From positions 63,402-94,946 of the forward strand of contig DFXM01000013.1 of NCBI GenBank assembly GCA_002381695.1: a stretch of 31,545 bases of DNA. Direction: 5' to 3'. Positions 9,472-18,900 of the stretch are shown in pieces. The notes beneath the pieces were generated by a model that saw only the letters and a program-made list of their open reading frames with translations, made no database searches and had not been told where the DNA came from. A program made the translations under genes and the position numbers. This stretch comes from Clostridium sp. UBA4108. Its GTDB lineage: Bacteria > Bacillota > Clostridia > Clostridiales > Clostridiaceae. Position 1 is the first letter of the stretch. Each line of letters starts with the position of its first letter.

Positions 9472-9650
9472 ACTTCATTCCTCCTAATGTTTAACAAATT
9501 ATTTTTCACATAATTAATACGATTATAATTTAAAAAAGTTCATATAATATAACATCTTTATATTGCATAAGTATTAACATAATATCTATTTTATTTTTTG
9601 CTATTTTACTATATATTTATATATAACAATCCTTTGAAAGGGTGAATTAT

Positions 9651-10586
9651 GTGCATAGAGTTGGAATTATTGATATAGGCTCAAATACTATTCATTTACT
9701 CATAGTTGATATTATTGCAAAAAATAATATTAGGATACTTGATAAAGACAAAGAACACTTAATGCTTGGTGAAAATTTAAATATCAATAAAAGTATTTCT
9801 CATGATAAATTAGCGGCTGCAGTAAGTTTGCTTAAAAAGTATATTAGATGTTGCATCATAAATGATGTGAGTACCATAATTGCTGTTGGTACTGAAGCAT
9901 TAAGAAAAGCTGAAAATAGCGATTATGTTATAGATACAATAGAAAAACAATCAAATCTTAAAATTAAAATACTATCACCTACGGAAGAGGCATTTTTTGA
10001 ATTCCTTGGAGTTATGGAAGAATGCCCTATCCATAATGGAGTTATTATGGACACTGGAGGAAGTAGCACAGAGCTAATTCATGTAAGCAATAAAACATTT
10101 GTGGATTCCATTAGTTTACCCTATGGAGCTATAAATGTCAGTGAAGCAATAAAATTTAATTCTTTGGGCAATTATATAGAGTGTAGTTATAATCAAAATT
10201 TTTTCAATGATATATTTAACCAAATTTCTTGGTTAAAAGGTACTACTGGCTTTCCACTTATAGGTATAGGTGGTTCCTTTAAAAACTTAGCAAAAATATA
10301 TAATAATAGAAATTACACATATAGTGTAACTAATACTCTCTCTATATCTATTAATGAATTTAAAATTTTACATGAATATTTAAAGAATTCCTCCTACAAG
10401 GAAAGAGACAATATTTATGGATTGTCCAAAAAGAGGAGAGATAATATACTTGGAGGTTGTGAAATAATATCTTCTCTATTAACCTATAGTAAATTTTCTA
10501 ACATACACATATGTAGTGGTGGCCTTCGAAGTGGTATCTTGATAAATTATATAAATACTGAAATGAATACAAAATTATGTAAATAG
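9651..10586 (+). CDS. Ppx/GppA family exopolyphosphatase-like phosphatase
   Basis: A 311-residue protein of the actin-like ASKHA fold. Seen: the first phosphate loop GIIDIGSNTIHLLIVDI at the N-terminus, VGTEALRKAEN, LSPTEEAFFEFLGV, the second loop MDTGGSSTELIHV, and the adenosine-side glycine motif IGIGGSFKNLAK. The family hydrolyses polyphosphate or the pentaphosphate alarmone pppGpp. At about 310 residues it is the short form, lacking the C-terminal HD-like domain of long Ppx proteins. I chose the GTG at 9651, nine bases after AAAGG; a GTG at 9642 overlaps the ribosome binding site. It stands alone between a divergent lipoprotein gene and a convergent membrane-protein gene. Substrate preference is not readable. 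Confidence 0.88.
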   Translation: MHRVGIIDIGSNTIHLLIVDIIAKNNIRILDKDKEHLMLGENLNINKSISHDKLAAAVSLLKKYIRCCIINDVSTIIAVGTEALRKAENSDYVIDTIEKQSNLKIKILSPTEEAFFEFLGVMEECPIHNGVIMDTGGSSTELIHVSNKTFVDSISLPYGAINVSEAIKFNSLGNYIECSYNQNFFNDIFNQISWLKGTTGFPLIGIGGSFKNLAKIYNNRNYTYSVTNTLSISINEFKILHEYLKNSSYKERDNIYGLSKKRRDNILGGCEIISSLLTYSKFSNIHICSGGLRSGILINYINTEMNTKLCK

Positions 10587-10607
10587 TTCTATAGGAATAT
10601 GAACTAC

Positions 10608-10670
10608 ATAAGGATTTTAAATTACTATTAGTTGTAAGTAGCATCAAAAATAATAATTTAAAATCCTTAT
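10608..10670. terminator. inverted repeat between convergent genes, possible bidirectional terminator
   Basis: A perfect 17-bp inverted repeat (ATAAGGATTTTAAATTA and its complement) with a 29-base loop, lying between the Ppx/GppA stop and the stop of the convergent membrane-protein gene. Position suggests termination in both directions, but the loop is long and neither side has a clean T-run. Confidence 0.5.
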
Positions 10671-10679
10671 AATATTCGT

Positions 10680-11861
10680 TTAAGATATGATATTTATAAT
10701 TAGAAGCGATAGTTTAAAAATTAAATTCGCGGATATCCCAGCTGCCATACCACCAATAGTGTGACTTAAAATAGCTTTTCCTGTTAATTCTCTGCATTTT
10801 AAACCATCCATCATAGCCACATGAGTACTTAAATATCCACTCCAGCACATCCCCATAGCTGTAAATACCGCAATATCACTGGCGCCTATTAATCCTTTTT
10901 GTAACATTTGGGGTACTAAACCCATGGCCGCACCTACAGCTCCAAGAGAAGTTATAGGAAAGGCAATTGCCTCAGCACTAGTAAATCCAAATAATGGCTC
11001 TATTATAAACCCTAATGCTCCTCCAATTTTAGGAAGTAGTGCAATGCCTTCAAAGGCTGCTCCTGTATAAACGCCCGCCTCTGAAGGACCATTGGTTAAC
11101 ATTAATACCAATGTACAAATAATTAATACTCCTGGAATTATAGTTAATCCCATTTCAACACCAGATTTCCCGCCTTCTAAAACAGATTCCATAAGCCTTG
11201 ACCCTATGCTTCCTTCTCTAGTCTCTCTATAGTTTATAATATCTAAAGTATCTTCTAGCTCTACTACACACCACTGATCTTTTCCATAATGCTTGCGAGT
11301 TTGTGACAACATGAGTCTTACACTTACAATACTTCCTATAATAGCTCCTACATTCCCTATTATAGCTGCTAATATAAAATTTTCAGCACCTTGTGATTTT
11401 TGTCCCATCATAAAAGTAGTGATTATGAGCCCCATACCAAATGCCGTTCCTAAATTAGTTAATGCCGGAAGTTGATATTTTTTGAAATATCTCCCAAACC
11501 CCTTATCATCAGCCAATGTAAGTATAGCTGGATTATCCGAGAAATATGTTGCTAAAATTCCAACAGTACTAGCTCCTGGTAAATCATATATAGGCTTCAT
11601 TAGTGGGGATAATATCTTATTTATTATTGATACTACTCCAAATTCTGAGAGTAAACTAGATATTGCTCCCGCTAGTACCGCTATGGCCATTATATAAAAT
11701 ACTGTATCCATTAGTAGTCTATATGCTGTATTCATAAGAGTATTTACCATATTTATTCCACCCATTATACTACTAATAAATGTAAATAATCCAACAAATA
11801 TAATTATGCATATGAACCCTTCTTCACTTATAGCTTTTTTAATCCTTTTTTCTGCCATCAT
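10680..11861 (-). CDS. CD0519/CD1768-type membrane protein (nucleoside-recognition/Gate-like)
   Basis: A 393-residue integral membrane protein with about 8-10 hydrophobic segments. It resembles a clostridial group related to nucleoside-recognition (Gate) domain proteins and SpmA/SpmB. Seen: VFYIMAIAVLAGAISSLLSE, a DLPGASTVGILATYFSDNPA segment, LTNLGTAFGMGLIITTFMMG, and a C-terminal MGMCWSGYLSTHVAMMDGLK. Duplicated helix pairs with Gly/Asn-rich breaks suggest transport, but the substrate is unknown. ATG start, with AGGGGGAA just upstream. About 215 bases upstream is a near-consensus promoter, and the presumed leader contains a 20-bp palindrome, so regulation is likely. The gene stands alone. 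Confidence 0.7.
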   Translation of the reverse strand: MMAEKRIKKAISEEGFICIIIFVGLFTFISSIMGGINMVNTLMNTAYRLLMDTVFYIMAIAVLAGAISSLLSEFGVVSIINKILSPLMKPIYDLPGASTVGILATYFSDNPAILTLADDKGFGRYFKKYQLPALTNLGTAFGMGLIITTFMMGQKSQGAENFILAAIIGNVGAIIGSIVSVRLMLSQTRKHYGKDQWCVVELEDTLDIINYRETREGSIGSRLMESVLEGGKSGVEMGLTIIPGVLIICTLVLMLTNGPSEAGVYTGAAFEGIALLPKIGGALGFIIEPLFGFTSAEAIAFPITSLGAVGAAMGLVPQMLQKGLIGASDIAVFTAMGMCWSGYLSTHVAMMDGLKCRELTGKAILSHTIGGMAAGISANLIFKLSLLIINIIS

Positions 11862-11990
11862 ATTCCCCCTTAATATTATAAAAATTCCCCAGCATGTTAA
11901 CTATTGTATATGGATATAGTGGTGTCAATTTCTTCTTTACTACAAAAATCAACATTTTTTCATTTTATAGGTATTCATTATAATTCTATG

Positions 11991-12010
11991 TTTCAAATTA
12001 TAATTTGAAA
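11991..12010. repeat. 20-bp perfect palindrome, candidate operator
   Basis: TTTCAAATTATAATTTGAAA is identical to its own reverse complement. It lies about 70-85 bases downstream of the minus-strand start expected from the promoter at 12083-12111, in the presumed leader of the membrane-protein gene. Confidence 0.5.
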
Positions 12011-12082
12011 AGATTATAATACTATATATTTCCATTATAATATTCCTCTAAAATAAAATTTTTATAGTATACTTGTTTTTTT

Positions 12083-12111
12083 ATTATGTTGTATTTAATA
12101 AATTTTGTCAA
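12083..12111 (-). promoter_or_regulatory. near-consensus sigma-A promoter, minus strand
   Basis: TTGACA (6 of 6), a 17-base spacer, and CATAAT (5 of 6). It should drive the membrane-protein gene at 10680-11861 with a leader of roughly 215 bases. Confidence 0.65.
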
Positions 12112-12113
12112 TT

Positions 12114-12153
12114 ATATCATAATATTTCGACTTAATTCGAAATATTATGATAT
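12114..12153. repeat. 17-bp perfect inverted repeat next to the promoter
   Basis: Arms ATATCATAATATTTCGA and TCGAAATATTATGATAT surround a 6-base centre. The near end lies two bases upstream of the -35 box of the minus-strand promoter. There is no T-run on either side, so it looks more like a protein-binding site than a terminator. Confidence 0.55.
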
Positions 12154-12345
12154 ATTCCTCACTTATCTTTCCTGCCTATCTAATTTTATTTATGAATTTT
12201 TATTTTTTAAATCTTTCATTTTTCTAAAAATTATGTTATAATCCAACTTATTAATATCACTTTTCTTAGAATTTATGTGTGTTTTTACATGTATATTTTT
12301 ACAATGCGAATATATACACTTTTTTTCCTGCATAATAATATGAAA

Positions 12346-12375
12346 TTGTAATCTATCAAAACAAATACTTATAAT
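12346..12375 (+). promoter_or_regulatory. candidate promoter of the PEPCK/HPrK-like gene
   Basis: TTGTAA, an 18-base spacer, and a perfect TATAAT, about 60 bases before the start codon at 12435. Confidence 0.5.
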
Positions 12376-12434
12376 TTCATGTAACTATTTATTTTTATTT
12401 TTATTTTAGAATTTAATAAAGGGGAACTAACTAT

Positions 12435-14189
12435 ATGAAAAAAGAATTTTCTTTAAGTAATGACAAGGTGATGATAAATTTTTCTGCTAAATACTGCGAT
12501 ACTATAGAAAAATTACTAGATAGTTATGGATTTAGGAGAGTTATAATATCTTATTGTACTAGAATTAAAAACAGAAATTCCAATGTATATAAATTTTTAG
12601 AGGAAGCCTTAGCTTACACCTCTAATGAAGAATCTATGATAGATGAAATGATTGATTTATTTAGATTACTTACTGTCCTAAAATCAAAGGAAATAGTAAA
12701 ACTAAATAATAAATATGAAAAAATTTTAGAGGATACTGATGAATTTTTTGATTTTGTTGATGATTTCTATGGTTATTGGCGAAAACTTGAAAGATATTCA
12801 ATTCTTCAAAATACAAAGATAGCTGATGGCCTTGCCTCTGTAAGTTTCTTAGAGGCAAATAGTAAATTTGCACAACTCATACTTGATTTTTATCGAAAGC
12901 TTCAAGAAAGCGTGCTTTCATCAGAACCCAATGTATATCGTCAAATATCAGCAGGCGCAAATGCAGGTGTAATCCTAAGCAATACAGTATGGCCTTGTCC
13001 TTATGAATACGAAGCTTTAGAAGAAATTCCATTCATAAATACTATAATGTTACAAGCACCATTTATAAATTATCCTAAAAAGAATACTAGGAGCGGATTC
13101 TTTGAAGAAACTTTTAGCAATCCATTAACCGATTCTACTATAAATAAGGATCATTTTTTTTGTTATCCCGCAAAAGTTGGTGAGTTAATGGCTTTCATTT
13201 ATTTCCATAGAGATTTAATGGCTCACGGTATAACATTATGTAACTTATTTGAAATGGCTAAGGAGGAAGAATATAGAGGAAAGAAACCTGATATAATTTA
13301 TGTGTTTGGTGCTAAAGATGAGCATGCTGAAGTTAAGACTATTTTTTATGATGATGTAAAAAATCATTTAATGCTTGGCTACGTAAGTTATAGTGAGGCC
13401 ATAGATTATTTTGGATATATGAAAAAAATGACTTTAACCCTTCATAATTTAATAATGATTAAACGTGGTTATTTACCAATTCATGGTGCTATGGTTAACA
13501 TGATAATGAAAAATGGTAAATCTGCTAATGTACTTATAATGGGTGATAGTGGAGCTGGTAAATCAGAAAGTTTAGAGGCTTTTAGAGGACTTAGTGAAGA
13601 TTATATAAGTGATATGACCATAATATTTGATGATATGGGTTTTATAAAACCTAGTGAAAATAATTCCAAGCCTTTTGGCTACGGTACTGAAGTAGGTGCC
13701 TTTGTACGATTAGATGATTTGGATCAAGGTTATGCTTTCAAGGAAATTGATAGAAGTATTTTTATGAATCCTGATAAAACTAATGCTAGATTAGTAATGC
13801 CCGTGGCTACTTATAAAGAAATTATTAAAGGATATCCTGTGGATTTATTTCTCTATGCTAACAACTATGATGACATTAAAACTGGAGAAAATGCCATAGA
13901 ATATTTTGAAGATATAGACATTGCTATAAAGGTATTTAAGGATGGTGCAAGGATGGCCAAAGGTACAACTTCTGAAATGGGCTTAGTTAAATCTTATTTT
14001 GCTAATCCTTTTGGACCTCATCAGAAACAAGTGGAAACTGATATATTGATATCTCAATACTTTAATGAATTTTTTAATACTGGAGTAAAAATTGGCCAAA
14101 TAAAAACCTGCCTCGGCATCCCTGGAAAGGAAAAAGATGGACCAAAGCAAGCTGCTATAAATTTATTTGATATAATAAAAAACTTATAA
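12435..14189 (+). CDS. P-loop protein resembling PEP carboxykinase / HPr kinase
   Basis: A 584-residue soluble protein. The central part has LPIHGAMVN, then a P-loop GDSGAGKS at 370-377 and a kinase-2 type FDDMG (Asp399-Asp400). The P-loop is nearly the HPr kinase form (GDSGxGKSE). The order of histidine segment, P-loop, double aspartate and a following GTEVGAFVRL segment resembles ATP-dependent PEP carboxykinase, and the two families share a fold. The first 340 residues are mostly unfamiliar to me, helical at the start, and match neither a standard PEPCK substrate domain nor the HPrK N-domain. ATG start with AAAGGGGA ten bases upstream. The stop overlaps the convergent thioesterase stop by six bases. 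It may be a clostridial PEPCK variant or an uncharacterised small-molecule kinase; substrate unknown. Confidence 0.55.
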   Translation: MKKEFSLSNDKVMINFSAKYCDTIEKLLDSYGFRRVIISYCTRIKNRNSNVYKFLEEALAYTSNEESMIDEMIDLFRLLTVLKSKEIVKLNNKYEKILEDTDEFFDFVDDFYGYWRKLERYSILQNTKIADGLASVSFLEANSKFAQLILDFYRKLQESVLSSEPNVYRQISAGANAGVILSNTVWPCPYEYEALEEIPFINTIMLQAPFINYPKKNTRSGFFEETFSNPLTDSTINKDHFFCYPAKVGELMAFIYFHRDLMAHGITLCNLFEMAKEEEYRGKKPDIIYVFGAKDEHAEVKTIFYDDVKNHLMLGYVSYSEAIDYFGYMKKMTLTLHNLIMIKRGYLPIHGAMVNMIMKNGKSANVLIMGDSGAGKSESLEAFRGLSEDYISDMTIIFDDMGFIKPSENNSKPFGYGTEVGAFVRLDDLDQGYAFKEIDRSIFMNPDKTNARLVMPVATYKEIIKGYPVDLFLYANNYDDIKTGENAIEYFEDIDIAIKVFKDGARMAKGTTSEMGLVKSYFANPFGPHQKQVETDILISQYFNEFFNTGVKIGQIKTCLGIPGKEKDGPKQAAINLFDIIKNL

Positions 14190-14924
14190 TTGTTCAACTA
14201 ATATTCTACTTTGGAAAAATTGAATATCATCATTTATGCCTTCTATACAATAAGTATGGGGGGTATCTTCATATATTTTTATTGTAACTATAGTGTCACC
14301 AGGAATTTCCTTCATATAATTGACTTGGATATCTTTAATTCTATGTTCACTATGCCACTGGGATGGAAATAAATCTTCTACAAACTTTATGTAGTTAACA
14401 TTATTAACATGTCCATTTAGGTCCAAATCACTATAATAAACTTGTCTCTTCTTAACATCAATTAGGCTCTTTCCCATTTTAATTTTATCTAATTTCCCTT
14501 GCCCGTTATCTTCTATGTTCAAAATATCTACTGGACATACTCCTGGTCTTTGAGGAAATTTAGAATTTTTGTCTAATATTAGATAATAATTGAGTCCTGT
14601 TCCAATGAGATTATTATTTTCATCCCATATATTAAATCTTCTTTTAAAAAATAATCTTTCTACTCCTGACATTATAGTTTCTACAGAAATATTTTCGCCC
14701 TTCGTAGGCATTCTATCCATTGATAATCGCAATCTAGAAACTACCCAAAATAAATTCGCTTTATTCATGCTATCAAAATCTACACCTACTTTTCTGGCAT
14801 GATTTTCACACACTTGTTGTATATAATTTTCCATTGCATGTATAGTTAATTCTCCTTTGAAATCTGTTTCGTGGAAATCAATATAAAAATTTTCACTGTA
14901 TTTCTCACTATATTTTTCACTCAT
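14184..14924 (-). CDS. acyl-ACP thioesterase (FatA/FatB-like, PF01643)
   Basis: A 246-residue protein with two hotdog folds. The first carries WVVSRLRLSMDRMPTKGE and RRFNIWDENNNLIGTGLNYY. The second starts at about VYYSDLDLNGHVNNVNYIKF, which is the conserved DLDxNGHVNN segment with the catalytic Asn and His of the family. The enzyme releases free fatty acids from acyl carrier protein in the cytosol. ATG start, ten bases after GGAGG. The first codons are an imperfect 12-bp tandem repeat giving SEKYSEKYSEN. The 3' end overlaps the convergent PEPCK/HPrK-like gene. No FapR-like operator is evident upstream. Confidence 0.88.
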   Translation of the reverse strand: MSEKYSEKYSENFYIDFHETDFKGELTIHAMENYIQQVCENHARKVGVDFDSMNKANLFWVVSRLRLSMDRMPTKGENISVETIMSGVERLFFKRRFNIWDENNNLIGTGLNYYLILDKNSKFPQRPGVCPVDILNIEDNGQGKLDKIKMGKSLIDVKKRQVYYSDLDLNGHVNNVNYIKFVEDLFPSQWHSEHRIKDIQVNYMKEIPGDTIVTIKIYEDTPHTYCIEGINDDIQFFQSRILVEQL

Positions 14925-15177
14925 AAATCTTATCCTCCATACATAAATCTATTATTTAAAGTTTAATTCACATGGTGCAGTGAGGTTCTGCCATATAATC
15001 TAACTTTATTTCTAATATAAAATTCAATTAAACAAAACATTTTTTGTATATTCTATATATCTATTAAACTTTTTTGTTGAGTAATTATAATAAAATAAGT
15101 ATATCATAATAAATAATAAGTTCACTATATCCATTCAATATTAAATAGCTTCTTAGTTATAAATTCATAATTTATAT

Positions 15178-15213
15178 AAAAAAACCATGGAAACTTAACA
15201 TCCCCATAGTTTT
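15178..15213 (-). terminator. Rho-independent terminator of the PAP2 gene
   Basis: A 10-bp stem (minus strand AAAACTATGG with CCATGGTTTT, one wobble pair), a 13-base loop and a minus-strand T-run. It directly abuts the PAP2 stop codon. Confidence 0.8.
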
Positions 15214-15728
15214 TATATTAATATATACATAAATACAGTACTAATAGTTCCAATTAAAATTCCTCCAAAAACATCTGTAGGATAATGTACCCCTAAATAT
15301 ATTCTTGATATTCCTACTAAAAAAGCACCTATTACAACAATAGCACTTATACCTGTAAAGGTTACAGCTATGCTAACCCCTATTGAGAAAGCTGCAGTGG
15401 TGTGTCCTGATGGAAAGGAATAATCATCTACTCCTATTTTTTTAATATTTAAATCTGGAAAATTGATATATGGCCTTATCCTATTTATAAATCTTTTAAT
15501 AAGATATGTAAGTACTCCGGATGTTATAATAGAGAGAGATGTTAAAATCCCTAATTGCTTAAGTTGCTTCAGCTCAGATGTCAATGTCATTAGTGCAAAT
15601 ATGACACAAAATGTAGCTGAGCCTAAAAATGTTAGTAAAGGCATAACTAAATCTAGTATCTTACATTTTAATGTTTCATTAATAAAATGTAATAAATATA
15701 TATCGCATTTTCTTATTTTATTCATCAT
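15213..15728 (-). CDS. PAP2-family membrane phosphatase
   Basis: About 171 residues with five to six membrane segments. It carries the three PAP2 motifs: KRFINRIRP, PSGH within DYSFPSGHTTAAFS, and SRIYLGVHYPTD with the catalytic histidine. Family members dephosphorylate lipid phosphates such as undecaprenyl diphosphate or phosphatidic acid at the outer membrane face; BcrC is one example. I chose the ATG at 15728, six bases after GGAGG; the ATG at 15734 directly abuts the Shine-Dalgarno sequence. It is a single-gene unit, divergent from the large operon that begins at 15906. Substrate is not determined. Confidence 0.9.
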   Translation of the reverse strand: MMNKIRKCDIYLLHFINETLKCKILDLVMPLLTFLGSATFCVIFALMTLTSELKQLKQLGILTSLSIITSGVLTYLIKRFINRIRPYINFPDLNIKKIGVDDYSFPSGHTTAAFSIGVSIAVTFTGISAIVVIGAFLVGISRIYLGVHYPTDVFGGILIGTISTVFMYILI

Positions 15729-15844
15729 TGCCATCCTCCTTAATTTTCTATATTTTTAAATATATTGCATAAAAAAACAAAACACTTTTGAAGCATTTAA
15801 AATAATATACCATAATCTTCACAAGTTGTACATAAGTATTTTAA

Positions 15845-15873
15845 TTGTTTGTATTACATAATAATTATATAAT
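15845..15873 (+). promoter_or_regulatory. candidate promoter of the three-gene operon
   Basis: TTGTTT, a 17-base spacer and a perfect TATAAT, predicting a start near 15880 and a leader of about 25 bases. Confidence 0.6.
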
Positions 15874-15905
15874 AGAATATATAAAAGTAATTTATGGAGG
15901 ACTTT

Positions 15906-18900
15906 ATGAATATTCAACAATTAAAAGAATTAAAGAGAAAATTGTATAAGAAACTACTTAATTCTCATTATTTAAAGAATAATAATATATCTTCGTATAT
16001 AATTGAAAAACATATAAATTCTCATGATTTCATAAATAATTTGGAAATTATGCTGCGCAATGAAGATTATAGTGGTACACGCACCCTTCTTATGTGTGAG
16101 CCTCTACTTAATGAATTAAGCTCTAATCCTCCTAAGGACTGGCTAAATTATCTCTATAACTATGTTCTAAGTAAAAATTTTAAAGAAGCCACTACTCTAA
16201 TAATAGAGGATTCCTTAAAACCTGTTTGTGAGTTATTTTTTATAATTTTCAAAATTATTTGTGAATTCGAAAAGGAAAGTGGTTGTAGCAGTTGGCAATG
16301 TAAATATCCTCTAGAATTTTTAAAAGAGGACTATATTAACGCCTTAGAAAATGATGAATATTTAAAATTCACTAAGGTTTTCAATAAAAATTACGTATAC
16401 GAGATGATGAAACTAAATGGAGAAATATATGATTACAATACCCTAGACCATATTTGTGGAGTTCATTATCTTTGTATGTTTATTGCTACCCAGCTTAAAA
16501 AAAATAGTGTATCAATAGATTTAGGTAGAGTATCTGGTGCTGCTGCCGGTCATGATATTGGGAAATATGGATGCAAAGGTGAAGAACTTAAAAGAGTTCC
16601 CCATCTCCATTATTACTATACTGACCACTGGTTTAAAAATCACGGTATAAATTATATAAGAAATGTAGCTATTAACCATTCCACTTGGGATTTAGAACTT
16701 GAAAATCTCTCTCTAGAATCTCTAATTTTAATATATTGTGATTTTAGAGTTAAGAATAATGGTGCTAATATGCATATTTATTCTCTTCAAGAATCTTTTC
16801 AAGTAATATTGGCTAAACTAGAGAATTTAGATAATGAAAAAGAAAAACGTTATAGAAGAGTATATGGAAAATTAAAAGATTTCGAGGATTATCTTTTAAG
16901 TCTTGGAATAAATATATCCATTGATAAAAATAACAAAGCATCAAAAGTTAATACTCCTATTTACCCATTAATTTCTGGAAGCGAAATTTCAACTGAAATG
17001 AAATTTTTAGCTATACATCATAATATTAATCTAATGCATATGCTTCGTGATGAATTTTCATTAGAAGATATATTAGAACAAGCTAGAACTGAAATTCATT
17101 GGAAAAATCTAAGACAATACATTAGAGTATTAGAAGAATATTCAACCTATTTTACTCAACAACAAAAACTTCAAACTATAAAATTTCTCTATGAAAACCT
17201 TTCTCATAGCGAGGATGATATTAGAAGACACTGTGCAGAACTTATCGGAATACTAATTGCACTTTATGATGAATATTATAATAAAGAAATACCTAAAAAT
17301 GTCACTTTAGAACAACCTTCTCCAACTAGTTATGAACTATTCGATAAGTACCTATCATTAATTCTATATCCCAGCTCTAAAATAATACCTAGTCATAGAA
17401 CTTGGATTGGATATAGCGCAAAAATTATGGTAGATTCTACATTTTCTAATTGTAAAAAATCCTCAATTAAAAAATATAGAGATATATTACTTAAATATTA
17501 TTCAGCACATACACCTAATAATATAGAGACCCAGTTATTTTTATTAGAAACTGCAAAATATATACCACTTATTGATTATGATATTAATATAGATATTCTT
17601 ATAGACTTCATTATATCTATGAGTAAAAAACGAAATAATATCTTAAGAATTACTTCTTTGGAAGTAATCGGAAAGATAATGGATAATCTTCCTGTGGATC
17701 ACTATTTAAGAAGCCTTCTAATAGATTTATTTAGAAATAATCAAATTAGAAGTAAAAATCCTCTCGAAAACTTACTATTGTTAAAAATTTTTTCTTCCTT
17801 AGACTTAAGTTGCGAAGAGAAAAAATTTAAATACTATTGTGAAACAGATTATAGTAGAATACCTGATATATTTCTTAGCAATTTAAAAACTTCTACTAAT
17901 TGGATACGAAAGAAAATTCAAATAGAACTATTACTTAACTATACTTTAACTATAGCTCCATCTACTGGCCTTCATACCTGTATACATTTTTGCAACATGC
18001 TTAAGGTTAGTGCTATAGAATCTGTAAGAAACAAAGCTGGTGCCTCTATTCTTAAAATAATGCCTATATTAAATTCCACAGAAAGAAATGAAGTTGCTAT
18101 TGAACTTCTTAGAGGTCTTGAAATAGAGGGCCAAAAATTCACCGAATATATTCCTAGATTTTTAGGAGAATCTCTTCTATGGCTTGAACCCAAAGAGCTT
18201 GATGAAATCTTAGATGATTTAAAATTAAAAATTAAAACTTCTAATGAAGATATTAAAATTCTTATATTAAAAACCATAGGTATAACTATAGCTAATTATA
18301 GGCAATACGAGAATCGCTTTAACGAAAATGAGGAAAAGTATAGTAGTAGAACAGTAGATATGCTATCTATAATTTTAAATGGACTAGGTAACTATAAATC
18401 CAAGGTAAAACAAGCAGCAATTATAACCTTAGGTAAAGATATTTTTGGTAGCACTATTTTATCCCTAACTGATAAATATAAAATATTTGCCCTTGCTGGC
18501 AAAAAAATTCTTACTCTTATTAGTGATGATAGTGAGGAATCACTTTTATTTTTAACAAATGCAGCTTCCTTAAACCACATATATAGGTTTATAGCTGATT
18601 ATAACTTTTTTGTGGGAGAACTCTCTATAGATACTCCTAAAAACATAGCTTTTTTCCCTGGAACTTTTGATCCTTTTTCTCTATCCCATAAAAATATAGC
18701 TAAAACTATTAGAGATATGGGATTTGAAGTGTATTTGGCAGTAGATGAATTTTCTTGGTCTAAAAAAACTTTACCAAACTTGTTAAGGAAAGCTCTAATA
18801 AATTTATCTATATGCGATGAATTGCACATATATGTATATCCAGAAATCTTCCAAACAAATATTGCCAATCCTCTAGATTTAGAAATATTAAAAAATAATT

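Larger units (their letters stand above)
11862..12434. other. large regulatory gap between divergent genes
   Basis: 573 very AT-rich bases separating divergent genes. They hold two candidate promoters (12083-12111 minus, 12346-12375 plus), a perfect palindrome (11991-12010) and a perfect long inverted repeat (12114-12153). There is also a weak hairpin at 12290-12318 (TGTATAT/ATATACA) followed by T8, which lies upstream of the plus-strand promoter. I find no convincing gene. Confidence 0.6.

Noticed and set aside
10608..10670. Riboswitch or attenuator
   Set aside because: The repeat lies between the 3' ends of convergent genes, not upstream of any gene, so a terminator role is more likely.
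12290..12327. Intrinsic terminator or attenuator before the P-loop gene
   Set aside because: A T8 run follows, but the stem is only seven A/T-rich pairs and it lies upstream of the likely promoter, so evidence is too weak for a separate feature.
14972..14994. Short GC-richer hairpin (ATGG-GCAG with CTGCCAT) upstream of the thioesterase gene
   Set aside because: It has only a bulged 7-bp stem and no associated T-run or conserved box, so I do not list it as a regulatory site.
17972..18868. Three minus-strand open frames inside the giant fusion gene
   Set aside because: They lie opposite continuous coding sequence and have no recognisable domains; chance frames in AT-rich DNA explain them.
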